DNA from: Spirometra erinaceieuropaei
Lineage: Eukaryota; Platyhelminthes; Cestoda; Diphyllobothriidea; Diphyllobothriidae
NCBI GenBank assembly: GCA_902702965.1
Contig: CACRXP010000002.1
Location: forward strand, 3,362,829 to 3,426,828
Direction: 5' to 3'
Length of the DNA: 64,000 nt
Under the pieces are notes generated by a model. It made no database searches. It was not told the DNA's origin and saw nothing but the letters and a program-made list of their open reading frames with translations. Of the stretch, positions 12,401 to 20,044 are shown piece by piece (within the stretch, counting starts at the first letter, position 1; each line of letters starts with the position of its first letter). Position numbers and translations under genes: made by a program.

Positions 12401-15400
12401 AGGCCAATAAATTTCTTGTTCCAGCGATCGCATCTTCATCTTCTGAATGCGCTTCATCTGATCGTACGAAAATAGCATTTCCACGTGCTTAGAAGACAGC
12501 TTGGCAAAGACATGTAGTTAGTCACCCCTGTGATATTTGCTTAGGTCTAGTAATTACCGCTGTAGTAGAACAAGGGAACCTAGTTGCTGGCATTATTGTC
12601 ACGACGCAGAATAGTACAGATTTACAAGTTATTTTTCTGAAAACCGAAACCACTCGTCTTCATGAAAAATAACCTGATTGCGCTCACCCAGCGTAACCTG
12701 TTTCGCATGGGCAAACATCGATTTATGAGTGACTGGCGGTGGCCTAAGTGCTATTATCCCACTCAAACGGATGCCCATCCATTCGCAGAACGTGTGAAAG
12801 CAAATGCTCGTCGTCCAAGATGTTTATTAGCATAAGGAGATGATCATTTTCTCTTGACCGTATCTTGTTTTTGTTAATAATCTCACAATTTCGATCTCAT
12901 AAAATTGAACACTTTGACCCTTTTTTCATTTTCGTTGTCTAATTGCTGTGTGAAAATGCTTCAACTCCACAGTTGGGATCCACTTCGCTCTGCTTCTGTT
13001 GCTGCCACTTCTCCGCGGGTCAGTCTGCCGTTCGGGAGCGCACCTCCGAGTACTACGACATTTCCAGTCGACTTATTTTGGCCGGTAAACGCAGGGTGGC
13101 CAGCCATGACCACGTCTTCTGGTTCGGCGACATGAACTACCGCATCGATCTACCCATCGATGAGGTGAAGTCACTGCTTCGACAGGACCGTCTCCTCGAC
13201 CTGCTGCGATCTGATCAGTTGAGCGAACAGCGACGCAGTGCCCGTCTCTTTGAGGGCTACACTGAGGCATTACTGCTATTTCCACCCACCTATAAGTATA
13301 CCCTCCTTCAGGACGAGTACGACTCAGCCTCAGACAAGCCGCGTGTGCCCTCCTGGACTGATCGCATCTTCTGGCGCAGCGCGAATCTCGATTTCGGTCG
13401 GACGGACTCCAATGCCGCGCCTTTGCCTGCTGCGCGATCTGAGCCAGGAATCTCAACTGCTGTCAGCACCTCGTTACTGGCCTACTGTCGTGCCGAAATA
13501 AAGATCAGCGACCACAGACCGGTGGGCGCGCTCTTTGACATCAGTCTACTTCTTGTGAGTCCATTTCACCACTTGCCAGCGTTTTGGAAGCGACAGTTAT
13601 TAATCAGTCCAGTGCAAGTGACCCTGGTGTGGCCGAATTATGCAACGGAACATGAGTGTGCCCTGTTAGTTTATAGTCTCCAGCAAGGGTCCTCATCGAT
13701 GATTCGCTGATAGACGCCGGGCGACTGAAATTTTCATTCTCAACTTGTTTGCCATCGTCTCCAGGCCTGAATTACTATTTGTACATTGCACCTGACGCGC
13801 GGCTAGTTTGGCCGCAACCGCTATAATTGTTGAGTGATCTGCGCTAATTTCAGGACAGAATGCGGGAGTTCCGTTTAACTTGGGACACAAGTCTAGAACT
13901 CTCGTAGGCGGTCGTATATCGACTGATGGCCAATGACCCGTACTGTTTACCGCCTAAAGCAAGACAAACTGGAATGGTCCTTTCTGGGTTATTTATCACT
14001 ATCAGTCTGGACAGAACAGCTCTGTGGTGCCAAACCAACGCCTTGCATACACCTACCGCTAATGCGGATGACTGTCATTGCATTTTACCGATATCATCTA
14101 CAAGTGAATGTGTTTGAGTTTCGGTCCTGCATTTTAGTAAAAAAAAATATGTTAATTGTGTATATTACTGACAACATTTTAGTACCGTGTTTATTTAAAG
14201 TTGCGTATTGCATGTACTGTTTACAATAGGGTTTTCAAAGGCATTGCCTATTTCCTTTAAAATATACTGACCTATACTGACCTAATCTTACGCCTATCGC
14301 AGCCTTAGCACTCTATACTCCCTACTTGTTGCTAGCGTCCGTTTATTTTTGCATGCGCATCTTTTGTCTTCATCAGGTTGATCGTGCAAAACGAAGGCGC
14401 GTCCTTGAGGAGGTAATCCTTGCAAACGGCCCGGCCGATGCTACTGTTCGCATCCGGTGGACGTCTGAGAGCGATGTCGAGGTCACAGGCAATGATATCT
14501 ACTCGTCTGTCGTCGAAATCGCCATGTCCTCTGGCACTGTTTTGGTTCCACGCTTCCGGAGTTATGATGAGCTATTACTCACCTTTTCATCACCAAGGTA
14601 GACTACAAGTGTCTTTGCATCGCCTCGGGCATTCTCTTATCTGTCACTTTTGATATCACTGTTTGCGGCCTATTTTACGCTCACTTTTTATTCCACCGCC
14701 CCTCCCCTCCCCACCCCCGAAAATTCAGCGAAGCCGTTGAGGCCGTGCGCTGTCTCCATGGCAACAAGGTTTCCACCGAAGTGGGCCCGAATCGCGAAGT
14801 TGTCAACGTGACGCTCTCGGTCTGTTTGGACTCTGCCCCTAGCTTGCGAGTACGACATCCGGCTCCGATAACCTTTCAGGAGCAGCTAAATGTCTCGGCA
14901 GGTGACCCCTCTACTCGTGATTGGTTGACTGAAATGAACAATATCGTTAACATCTCGGAAGATCAGTATGCCCGTACCCACGGCCTTGACCCGGCTAACA
15001 GTGTGTTCAAACCAGCGCCTCGCAAAAGCCTACCTAGTCAGGAGATTGCTCCGCGCATTATGTCCGAGTACGAACGTTTCCTATTTGGTGCGTCAATCTA
15101 CTTCGTAAATTCCTTCTCTCCGCTGCTCTCTCACCTATAAGTTTTTGTGCCTCACAATTCTGCTATTTTATTGTCCATCAGATTCTCCCTCTCCTTATTC
15201 TGAACCTGTCGCGCTCCCGGATGCGAAGATTCGTCCCTCACATTCCTTTACTGCCGAATCGCCCTCGCACATGCATGCACCCAAAGGTGATTCATCACTG
15301 TATTATGCCTATTTTCGCCTTTGCGGTGTCGTTTGTGATTTCGCTCTTACCTGCACTGGTGGCTTGTTCGGCAATCATGTCTGTCGCCCTCCTTTTACCC

Positions 15401-18400
15401 TCTTGAAAGGAGGGGATGCCTCGTTTAGAGCCGTTTCACCGTAATCGGCCCCCCAGCTGTTTGGTTCCTACTGTCCGCACACTACTAGCCAGTTTTTTGC
15501 GTTTTTATTACTATATTTCGACTTGCAACTCAACAACTTTGCGCGTAGGCTCCAATTTCTGCGTCACTGAACCTAATTTCAGTGGCATTTGTTTATTTTT
15601 TCCCCCCTTTTTTGCTGTGCTGCATTCCAAAGTGCAGCATTTTAACCGTATATGCTACATTTACTTACTTGTTTGTGAGTAGCAACGTTTACGTCATTGT
15701 CTTCTAGGTTCCTCGTTGAACTTAAACCGATCAGTCAACCCTCCCCCCGTGCCGCGGCAGGACAATTTGTTTACCGCCAATGCCTCTGCCGTCTTTCCCG
15801 GTCTCGACAGTCTAACAGAACTGCTCCCACCACCGTCTGGTCCTTTGCATCCAGTCGCCAGTTGTGGCGACCTATCTGCAGAGGACTCTATCTCCTCCTC
15901 GCCAACTCCCGGTCGTCATCAGCTCACTACTCAGTTCGAAGTGTCTCTCCATCGTAACCACTCGGCTATGGCTTCGCCTGTTCATGCCAGCCTGAAGGTC
16001 GATGCTCCACCGAGACCACCACCCCCAAAGGTGGAATCCACTCCGTCTGATCTCGAGTGGGTTTTTTGGCTTCTCTATCTATTTGTTTTCCGATATCCTT
16101 CTGGGGCTGCCCTCTAGGCCAGTCTTTTGACCCTAGATGGGACCGTGTGACTGCGTTCGGCAGACAAACCCTAATAAAAAAACAGCTTATTTATTGTCCT
16201 CGACACCGCAACTGACATTTCGTGTTTTCTTTTTTTCAGCTCTGAACCGCTCGTCGCCTTCGATCATGTAAGCCCCAGTCTTTTTCGCGGCCTTCTTTTA
16301 ATCCTGAAATTGTAACCCCAAGGTCTGTGTTTTAACAATGCTACCGACACAGACAAGGGTGACTTGATCGACCGCTCCGGGTTTATTTGCCGTCATCGGC
16401 CAGCCAAACCCCGACTCCAGGCAGGACTCAAGGATGTGAACCCTAGTCAGTTGGGGTGATTGAGCCCTATCAACTGTCAACCAGGCTATGAGTCTACTTT
16501 CTGTCGAGCGTGTTTGAGGCGCATCCTATGTCACCTTTGAGTGTCATTCATCGTCCTGCCCCGGTCACATGGCGAAAATGGGCAGCTCCGTTTTGCCTTG
16601 AGACTCTGTGTCCAAAGCCTTCGCAGACGGTCGCATAGCCGCCAGTAATTGGTGCGAGAGAGTGTAGACTGGAGTGACCATTTGTGGTCTATTCGCCATG
16701 CCGCAACTACAAGCCTCGTTGGCAGTTAGTGGCGGATTTTCGCAGTCATATCTTTCCGGTGTAATTTCTGCGAAACTCCCGCTTCACTTTCTAGACGTAC
16801 ATTGTTAATGAGGAGGAACCTTTCTATTAGGTCTAGGACGTTGACGTCAAAACTCAGAAAACAGTGTTCCCATTGACCATCCCGGTCTTTCTGGCCATGA
16901 ACTCGTCTATCAGCAAACGTGTTACGTTTAATGCAAATTGCAATTAACTTGTGGAAAAGTCGGCTTAACCGTTCATCTTTGGAAAAGCCACCTTTTGCAG
17001 ATTTAGAGTTGTGAAAATCCCCATAGCTGTATCCAGAAGAAAAGATGGCAAGCGAACGTTGCTTTCGATAATTTCTCGTCAGGCCAGTACAGTTATATGG
17101 GACGGGGTACAAGGAGTGAAAAAATCGATTAAAGTTAATTTTTAAATTCCAGGCTGGACAAGAGCGGAAGGGCGCTGAAAGTTGTATGTGGTTAGTCAAC
17201 CTCTGACCACGGTGAGCGCGGAGCCTGAATGAGGTTCTTCTGGGCGCATAGGGTCGGTTTTCGTAACTCGATGGCGACCGCTTCTGCTCTTGCTAACAGG
17301 CGCAGGCCCAGTAGCTTAAGGTAGCTCGAGGGGACCTTATAAATCACACGAAATGCTTCAGCGGGGTCCACATGATGCCCTGAATCCACTGCATGCACAA
17401 TGATGGCGCTGTCTATTCTCCTAGTTTCACTTTTTTCCAGCCATGTGGGAAGGTGCTCTCGTATTCGTTTGGAAAGGCGCCGACTCGTACGACCAATATA
17501 ACCTGCTCCACAGGAACAAGTGAATGCGTAAATGCTCATGGAGGTGGTCTGAGGTGGCAGCCTATCCTTGCCTTCTCCGCGTAAAATAGGGTTAATAGAG
17601 AATGATATGCGAACCCTTGTTGCTGGGAAGGTTCCCGAGACAGCTTGGTCAAGGCGTCTTCTTAGGAGTTCACTTGCAACGTCTCCTTGGAAAGGGGCCT
17701 TGAGGAACAACGTTTTCTTTTCGGCGGTCAGTGTGGTGGGTTTTGCTGGTCGTTCGGCAAGGTTCCTTGCATATTTCCATAAGCAGTGGCTACTTTAGGT
17801 AATTGGGTGCCTCCAGTCTAAATCAGGTCGGTCAAACTATCCCGTCAGGGCTCCTAGGTGTGTCACAAAGTACATCCAGACTTTCAGCATTTTCTTCCTC
17901 AATGTCCTTGATCAAAGCAGATTATAAACGACAATACATGCCGCTGCGTTCCCAGCCTGGGCTTGTTGTAGGTGGGCGATTGCCATTAGCCGGGGTGTGT
18001 ATTGGCTGCAGCCGCTTGGTTCGGTCGTTGTTTAGAGGTGGCCGATTCTCTTGACGCCTTATGAAGTGAGGTATATAAGCACGTCAAGTGGGCGTTTCAT
18101 AAAGCCTGTGACGCACTGATGATCGGTAACGACCGCGAAACAGCTGTCTGCGTCTGGCCTGTTGCAGTCTTAGCGAGCTGCCTATGTAATATATGCCTGT
18201 GCCGATGTCTGGAGGACGAGTACAGGCACATGTCCGCACATTGCAGGTAAAGATGACTAGACCCTCGACAAACGCTGAAAGTGCTCAGTATTGTTTCCGT
18301 TAGATTTTAACCTTGGGCGTACGTTAACTCAAGCAGCTTTCGTTTTTGCGCATTTGCTGTGGTTTAAAGGCTGTCTTTGATTTTGCCTTCTGTGCGGTAG

Positions 18401-19193
18401 TGGCGCTTTTTACTATTTGAGAGGCGCCTTGTGTGTTAAAGCAAGTGTTCGTCTATATCCTAGACTGTTACGCTAGGATAGTCTTGCCCCTTTCCTCCTC
18501 CCGCCCGACTGCGGTTTTTGCCGCGCAGTGTGCAGCGCTAGAACGTGCGGAGGAGACTGGGTGTCTTTTGAAGGGGACTTCATTTGTTCCGTTGGGACAT
18601 TGCATGTACCTCTATCGCCACATTTATCATGCCCCAATCTCGTTTTGAGGGAGATGGGGAGACGCCGGTAGGCGACATGTATCTTCTATGGAAGCTCGAT
18701 ATTTGATTGCGAGATTACAGAGTTGGTGACTCCCGTGATTGGCTCTTCTGGAGGTCGAATGTGCGTGTGCTCCAACTGTTCGTTAGCTGTGCTCGCATAA
18801 CTAGTAAAGCAGTGTATGTCAATAGAAGCAAAGGGGTGGGTGCCGGGGAGTAGTTCGGAAGAAGAAGATGCGATCTTTGTTCCAGCGATCGCATCTTCTG
18901 AGCAGTGTACATTTCGGAGGCGAAAGGCCTATTCGCTCTCGAGGCGCTACACTGACTCCACGGATTCCTGGCAGAAACTCTCTCCCCGTATGCGCCTTGT
19001 GACCGAAGTTAGTTTTTTTTTCTTCCGTCTCCCCTTTCCTACCTAGCCGGCCCCTCCAGCACCTCCTCCGCCTCAACTTATTGCTCCCCACCTGACCAAC
19101 ACGACCCCCGGCGACTTGCCCCCTCCACTCGTCCCTCAGCGCGTCGGCCCGCCACCCCCACCCCGACGGCCGCCCGTCCAGTCTCGACAATGA
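6226..19193 (+). CDS. synj: Synaptojanin (Sac1 / inositol 5-phosphatase), 3' nine exons, 5' end not in view
   Basis: Synaptojanin removes phosphates from phosphoinositides, chiefly PI(4,5)P2, on endocytic membranes, and drives uncoating of clathrin vesicles at synapses. The exons I place are 6226-6427, 10407-10960, 12973-13554, 14377-14597, 14729-15087, 15182-15286, 15708-16056, 16240-16267 and 19047-19193. All join in phase and sum to 2547 nt, that is 848 codons plus TGA. Domain order is: end of Sac1 (about 1-65), 5-phosphatase (about 99-446), DUF1866/RRM-like (about 447-560), then a Ser/Pro-rich tail ending in a polyproline exon. This order is diagnostic for synaptojanin and excludes OCRL/INPP5 paralogues, which lack Sac1. 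Animal synaptojanins are longer because of the N-terminal Sac1 domain, whose CX5R(T/S) exon I did not see, so the start is outside or unseen. Introns hold MITE, SINE and PLE copies. Exon borders are my reading; no transcript was used. Confidence 0.93.
6936..7081 (+). mobile_element. tRNA-like SINE (family S), abutting a MITE
   Basis: Starts GGACAACGAGCCCGTGGCTC with an A-box-like GTGGCTCAGTGGTC, followed by a degraded B-box region and a tail with TGGCATGGCTGACCGATGAC and TCGTCTTTGTCAG. A reverse-strand relative at 34.62-34.81 kb shares both ends. It lies in the first visible synaptojanin intron, directly left of the TA-flanked MITE. Confidence 0.55.
7084..8074. mobile_element. TA-flanked palindromic foldback MITE (991 bp)
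   Basis: Begins CAGTGCGTGACCGATCTCA and ends with the inverse ...GGTCACGCACTG, flanked by TA at both ends. The two halves are imperfect reverse complements along most of their length (for example ATTCTGAAATGCGTTTTCGA left and TCGAAAACGCATTTCAGAAT right). No transposase frame is visible. The CAGT terminus with a TA duplication is the hallmark of Tc1/mariner-type elements; this is presumably non-autonomous. Confidence 0.82.
8100..10400. other. Intron DNA without recognised element
   Basis: Part of the large synaptojanin intron. A B-box-like GGCTCGGATTCGAACTGG at about 9140 hints at an old SINE. The 124-codon frame at 9819-10193 on the - strand has no recognisable domain. Confidence 0.5.
10407..10960 (+). 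CDS. synj: synaptojanin exon: linker and first half of 5-phosphatase domain
   Basis: Starting at 10407, after a pyrimidine tract and TTCAG, two bases complete the codon split at 6427. The frame reads through a linker (AQLLPRRLLYLPPSLLRDAL) into KIFVGTYNVNG, the conserved start of the inositol-5-phosphatase fold. It then contains DIFAIGFQEIVDLNASNIV (the E that binds Mg2+ lies in FQE) and TGLHGTAGNKGAVAVRF (the TG..G..GNKG.V motif). It ends at GAG|GTTCGT, phase 0. A shorter exon starting at 10456 is also possible by sequence, but breaks the phase with the previous exon and loses the linker, so 10407 is preferred. No in-frame stop occurs across the exon. Confidence 0.92.
11195..11376 (-). mobile_element. 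PLE 3'-end fragment, left arm of an inverted repeat beside a gap
   Basis: The - strand contains TTTAATCGATT, CCCATATAACTGTACTGG and TATCGAAAGCTACGTA, the 3' end of the PLE lineage with its coding part at 17192-17710. The same sequence appears in + orientation at 11587-11720, so both arms face each other across the N run. Confidence 0.7.
11377..11444. other. Assembly gap (N run)
   Basis: A run of N lies between two inverted copies of the same PLE end, a place where a hairpin would be hard to sequence or assemble. It lies in a synaptojanin intron. Confidence 0.99.
11587..11725 (+). mobile_element. PLE 3'-end fragment, right arm of inverted repeat
   Basis: Carries AGCGAACTTTAATCGATTCC, CATATAACTGTACTGGCCCG and ACGAGAATTTATCGAAAGCT in + orientation, near-identical to the inverse of 11245-11376. 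CCGACGA-GA...TC-GAAA-GCTA here looks like a hammerhead core with an extremely short stem II. Confidence 0.7.
12395..12450 (+). mobile_element. 5'-truncated PLE end in synaptojanin intron
   Basis: GAACGTCAGGCCAATAAA and TTGTTCCAGCGATCGCATC match the sequence at and after the hammerhead cleavage site of the PLE copy at 62.05 kb. Upstream of GTC the similarity is lost. A second short piece (TTTGTTCCAGCGATCGCATC) lies at about 18877-18897. Confidence 0.45.
12973..13554 (+). CDS. synj: synaptojanin exon: catalytic half of 5-phosphatase domain
   Basis: The exon starts after CCACAG and opens with LGSTSLCFCCCHFSAGQS, matching the conserved (T)SLCFVCSHFAAGQS block. It carries every downstream 5-phosphatase signature: FWFGDMNYRIDL (GD.NYR, about 13127), VPSWTDRIFW (P.WTDR, about 13350) and ISDHRPVGALF (SDHRPV, about 13507). 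The catalytic Asp and His residues are all present, so the enzyme is expected to be active. The donor at 13555 is GTGAGT, phase 0. There is an insertion rich in Ala/Ser between WTDR and SDHRPV (about 13400-13470), longer than in vertebrate synaptojanins by my recollection. Confidence 0.95.
14377..14597 (+). CDS. synj: synaptojanin exon: start of DUF1866 / RRM-like domain
   Basis: The exon begins VDRAKRRRVLEEVILANGPADATVRI after CATCAG. This fits the region directly after the 5-phosphatase domain, where synaptojanins carry a DUF1866 domain with an RRM-like fold. The end, FRSYDELLLTFSSP, runs into AAG|GTAGAC, leaving two bases (phase 2). Phase and spacing agree with both neighbours. The domain assignment rests on position and general similarity; the residues are less conserved than in the phosphatase exons. 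Confidence 0.85.
14729..15087 (+). CDS. synj: synaptojanin exon: end of DUF1866 domain and linker
   Basis: After a C-rich tract and TTCAG the frame reads SEAVEAVRCLHGNKVSTEVG, typical of the last helix and strand of an RRM-like fold (EA..AV..L.G). It continues into WLTEMNNIVNISEDQYARTHG and ends at MSEYERFLFG with donor G|GTGCGT. The 131-nt intron before it is short. No stop interrupts the frame. Confidence 0.87.
15182..15286 (+). CDS. synj: synaptojanin exon: Ser/Pro-rich segment
   Basis: This 105-nt exon follows TCCATCAG and encodes a Ser/Pro/His-rich stretch beginning DSPSPYSEPVALPDAKIRPS. It keeps the phase (one base borrowed, one base left over) between its neighbours. The donor is AAG|GTGATT. 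It has no recognisable domain; it belongs to the disordered tail that binds endocytic partners in the family. The frame stays open past the donor, so an intron-retained form cannot be excluded. Confidence 0.75.
15708..16056 (+). CDS. synj: synaptojanin exon: proline-rich tail part 1
   Basis: The acceptor is TCTTCTAG. The translation includes NPPPVPRQDNLF, LTELLPPPSGPL and APPRPPPPKVES, that is several PxxP/PPP stretches suited to SH3 partners such as amphiphysin or endophilin (known for the family). A short DNLF motif is also visible. I place the donor at 16057 (GA|GTGGGT) because the two left-over bases join exon 16240-16267 in frame; the alternative GT at 16061 would give an immediate stop in that exon. 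Confidence 0.8.
16240..16267 (+). CDS. synj: synaptojanin 28-nt micro-exon
   Basis: A long pyrimidine tract ends in TTTTTTTCAG at 16239. The 28 nt that follow encode SEPLVAFDH after one base completes the previous codon, and are followed by GTAAGC, a good donor. The phase fits exactly between exon 15708-16056 and the terminal exon. If the donor is skipped, the frame runs on to a TAA about 40 nt later, giving a shorter protein without the last proline-rich exon; both forms are possible. Confidence 0.65.
16726..17715 (-). mobile_element. Penelope-like element 3' part with readable GIY-YIG domain
   Basis: The - strand frame 17710-17192 (172 codons) contains TTSMSIYAFTCSCGAGYIGR, TSRRLSKRIREHLPTWLEKS, IIVHAVDSGHHVDPAEAF and RVIYKVPSSYLKLLGLRLL: a GIY-YIG endonuclease with the Cys pair typical of PLEs (YAFTCSCGAGYIGRT). 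Downstream (17190-16990) is the non-coding end shared with 11.2-11.7 and 50.87-51.0 kb. It is antisense inside the last synaptojanin intron. The reverse transcriptase part is missing, so it is 5'-truncated. Confidence 0.85.
19047..19193 (+). CDS. synj: synaptojanin terminal exon: polyproline tail and stop
   Basis: The exon follows a long T/C tract and CTACCTAG. It encodes PAPPAPPPPQLIAPHL, then GDLPPPLVPQ and PPPPPRRPPVQSRQ before TGA at 19191. The PPPPPRRPP run is a classical class-type SH3 ligand, expected at the C terminus of synaptojanins. The phase (0) agrees with the micro-exon. Adding it makes the whole assembly divisible by three. The intron before it (16268-19046) holds a PLE in the opposite strand. 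Confidence 0.82.
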   Translation, partial: PAPPAPPPPQLIAPHLTNTTPGDLPPPLVPQRVGPPPPPRRPPVQSRQ

Positions 19194-19640
19194 CACGATT
19201 TGCGTCCACTTTCGTCTGTCGGCGAGGGCTGAACTCCGTGGAACGACGGCCGGGTGAAGTGTTTGCGTTCGCGTGTATCAGGCCTGAGGGCCTCCAGTCT
19301 CAATGAAGACACCATCATTCCATTGTGCATTTGCTCACTACTGGCTCTTCCTCTCCCCCCCCCCTTCCTTTGCATCATTTCTGGCTGTAGAATCGTGTCG
19401 GTGTCTGTGTCTGTGTGTGTCTATCTACTGTTGTTGCCTCCGCCGCACTGATAAATGTTGTTGTTGATTTCTCTCTCAACCCCCATACTTGCCATGCCTC
19501 TCTTTTCTGTGGTTTATCCTCCTTTACCCTTGACAAACAATTCAGGTATAGTGGTTAACAGAAGAACGTTATTTGATCGTCTTTTTGTCTTTTATTTCTG
19601 TTTTGCGAAATAAACGCACTGTTTGTAACTTCCCTGGCTG
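19194..19640 (+). promoter_or_regulatory. synj: synaptojanin 3' UTR with poly(A) signal
   Basis: AATAAA sits at 19609-19614, about 415 nt after the stop, followed by a T/G-containing stretch. The UTR has a short GT-rich run (19396-19420) and a C-run. No other signal lies between the stop and this site, so cleavage near 19630 is expected. Confidence 0.75.
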
Positions 19641-19769
19641 GATTCCCCACGTTTTAGAAAACGGAGTTGGTCTGCCATCTTGTAGAAAACTTTCGCTCAC
19701 TTGACAGTTGGCGGCTGCTATCTCCACCAACTTTTGTTTGTGATGGGTAAGGCGCGTGTCAGATTGCTT

Positions 19770-19930
19770 GTAGTGAGGAATATGCGCTTAGTGTCGTGAC
19801 GACGGAGTCCCCACACTCGGTCCCACTCCCCCATCCAGTCGTATGTTGAGGAGATTGAACGTGGTGCCTGACAGAACTAAACTGTCCGTCTACGCGTGCT
19901 ACACACGCGATCGGGCGCATCAGGATTTCG
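19770..19930 (-). repeat. Dispersed repeat family A copy
   Basis: Reading the - strand: GCACGCGTAGACGGACAG and CTCACTACAAGCAATCTGAC, the same blocks as at 3.69-4.11 kb. Only part of the unit remains. Confidence 0.45.
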
Positions 19931-20044
19931 CACAAGGAAGTGAGATGCTCGGATCTCACGTGTTAAAGTAGCTTAGGAGCCACATGGAGAAGGAGCCGAA
20001 GACCACACTTACGTGAGAGGTGCCTATTTCGTGCCTGTGGTGTG

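Noticed and set aside
16061..16062. Alternative donor GTTTTT for the synaptojanin exon at 15708
   Set aside because: It would produce a stop at once in the next exon, while GTGGGT at 16057 keeps the frame to the terminal exon.
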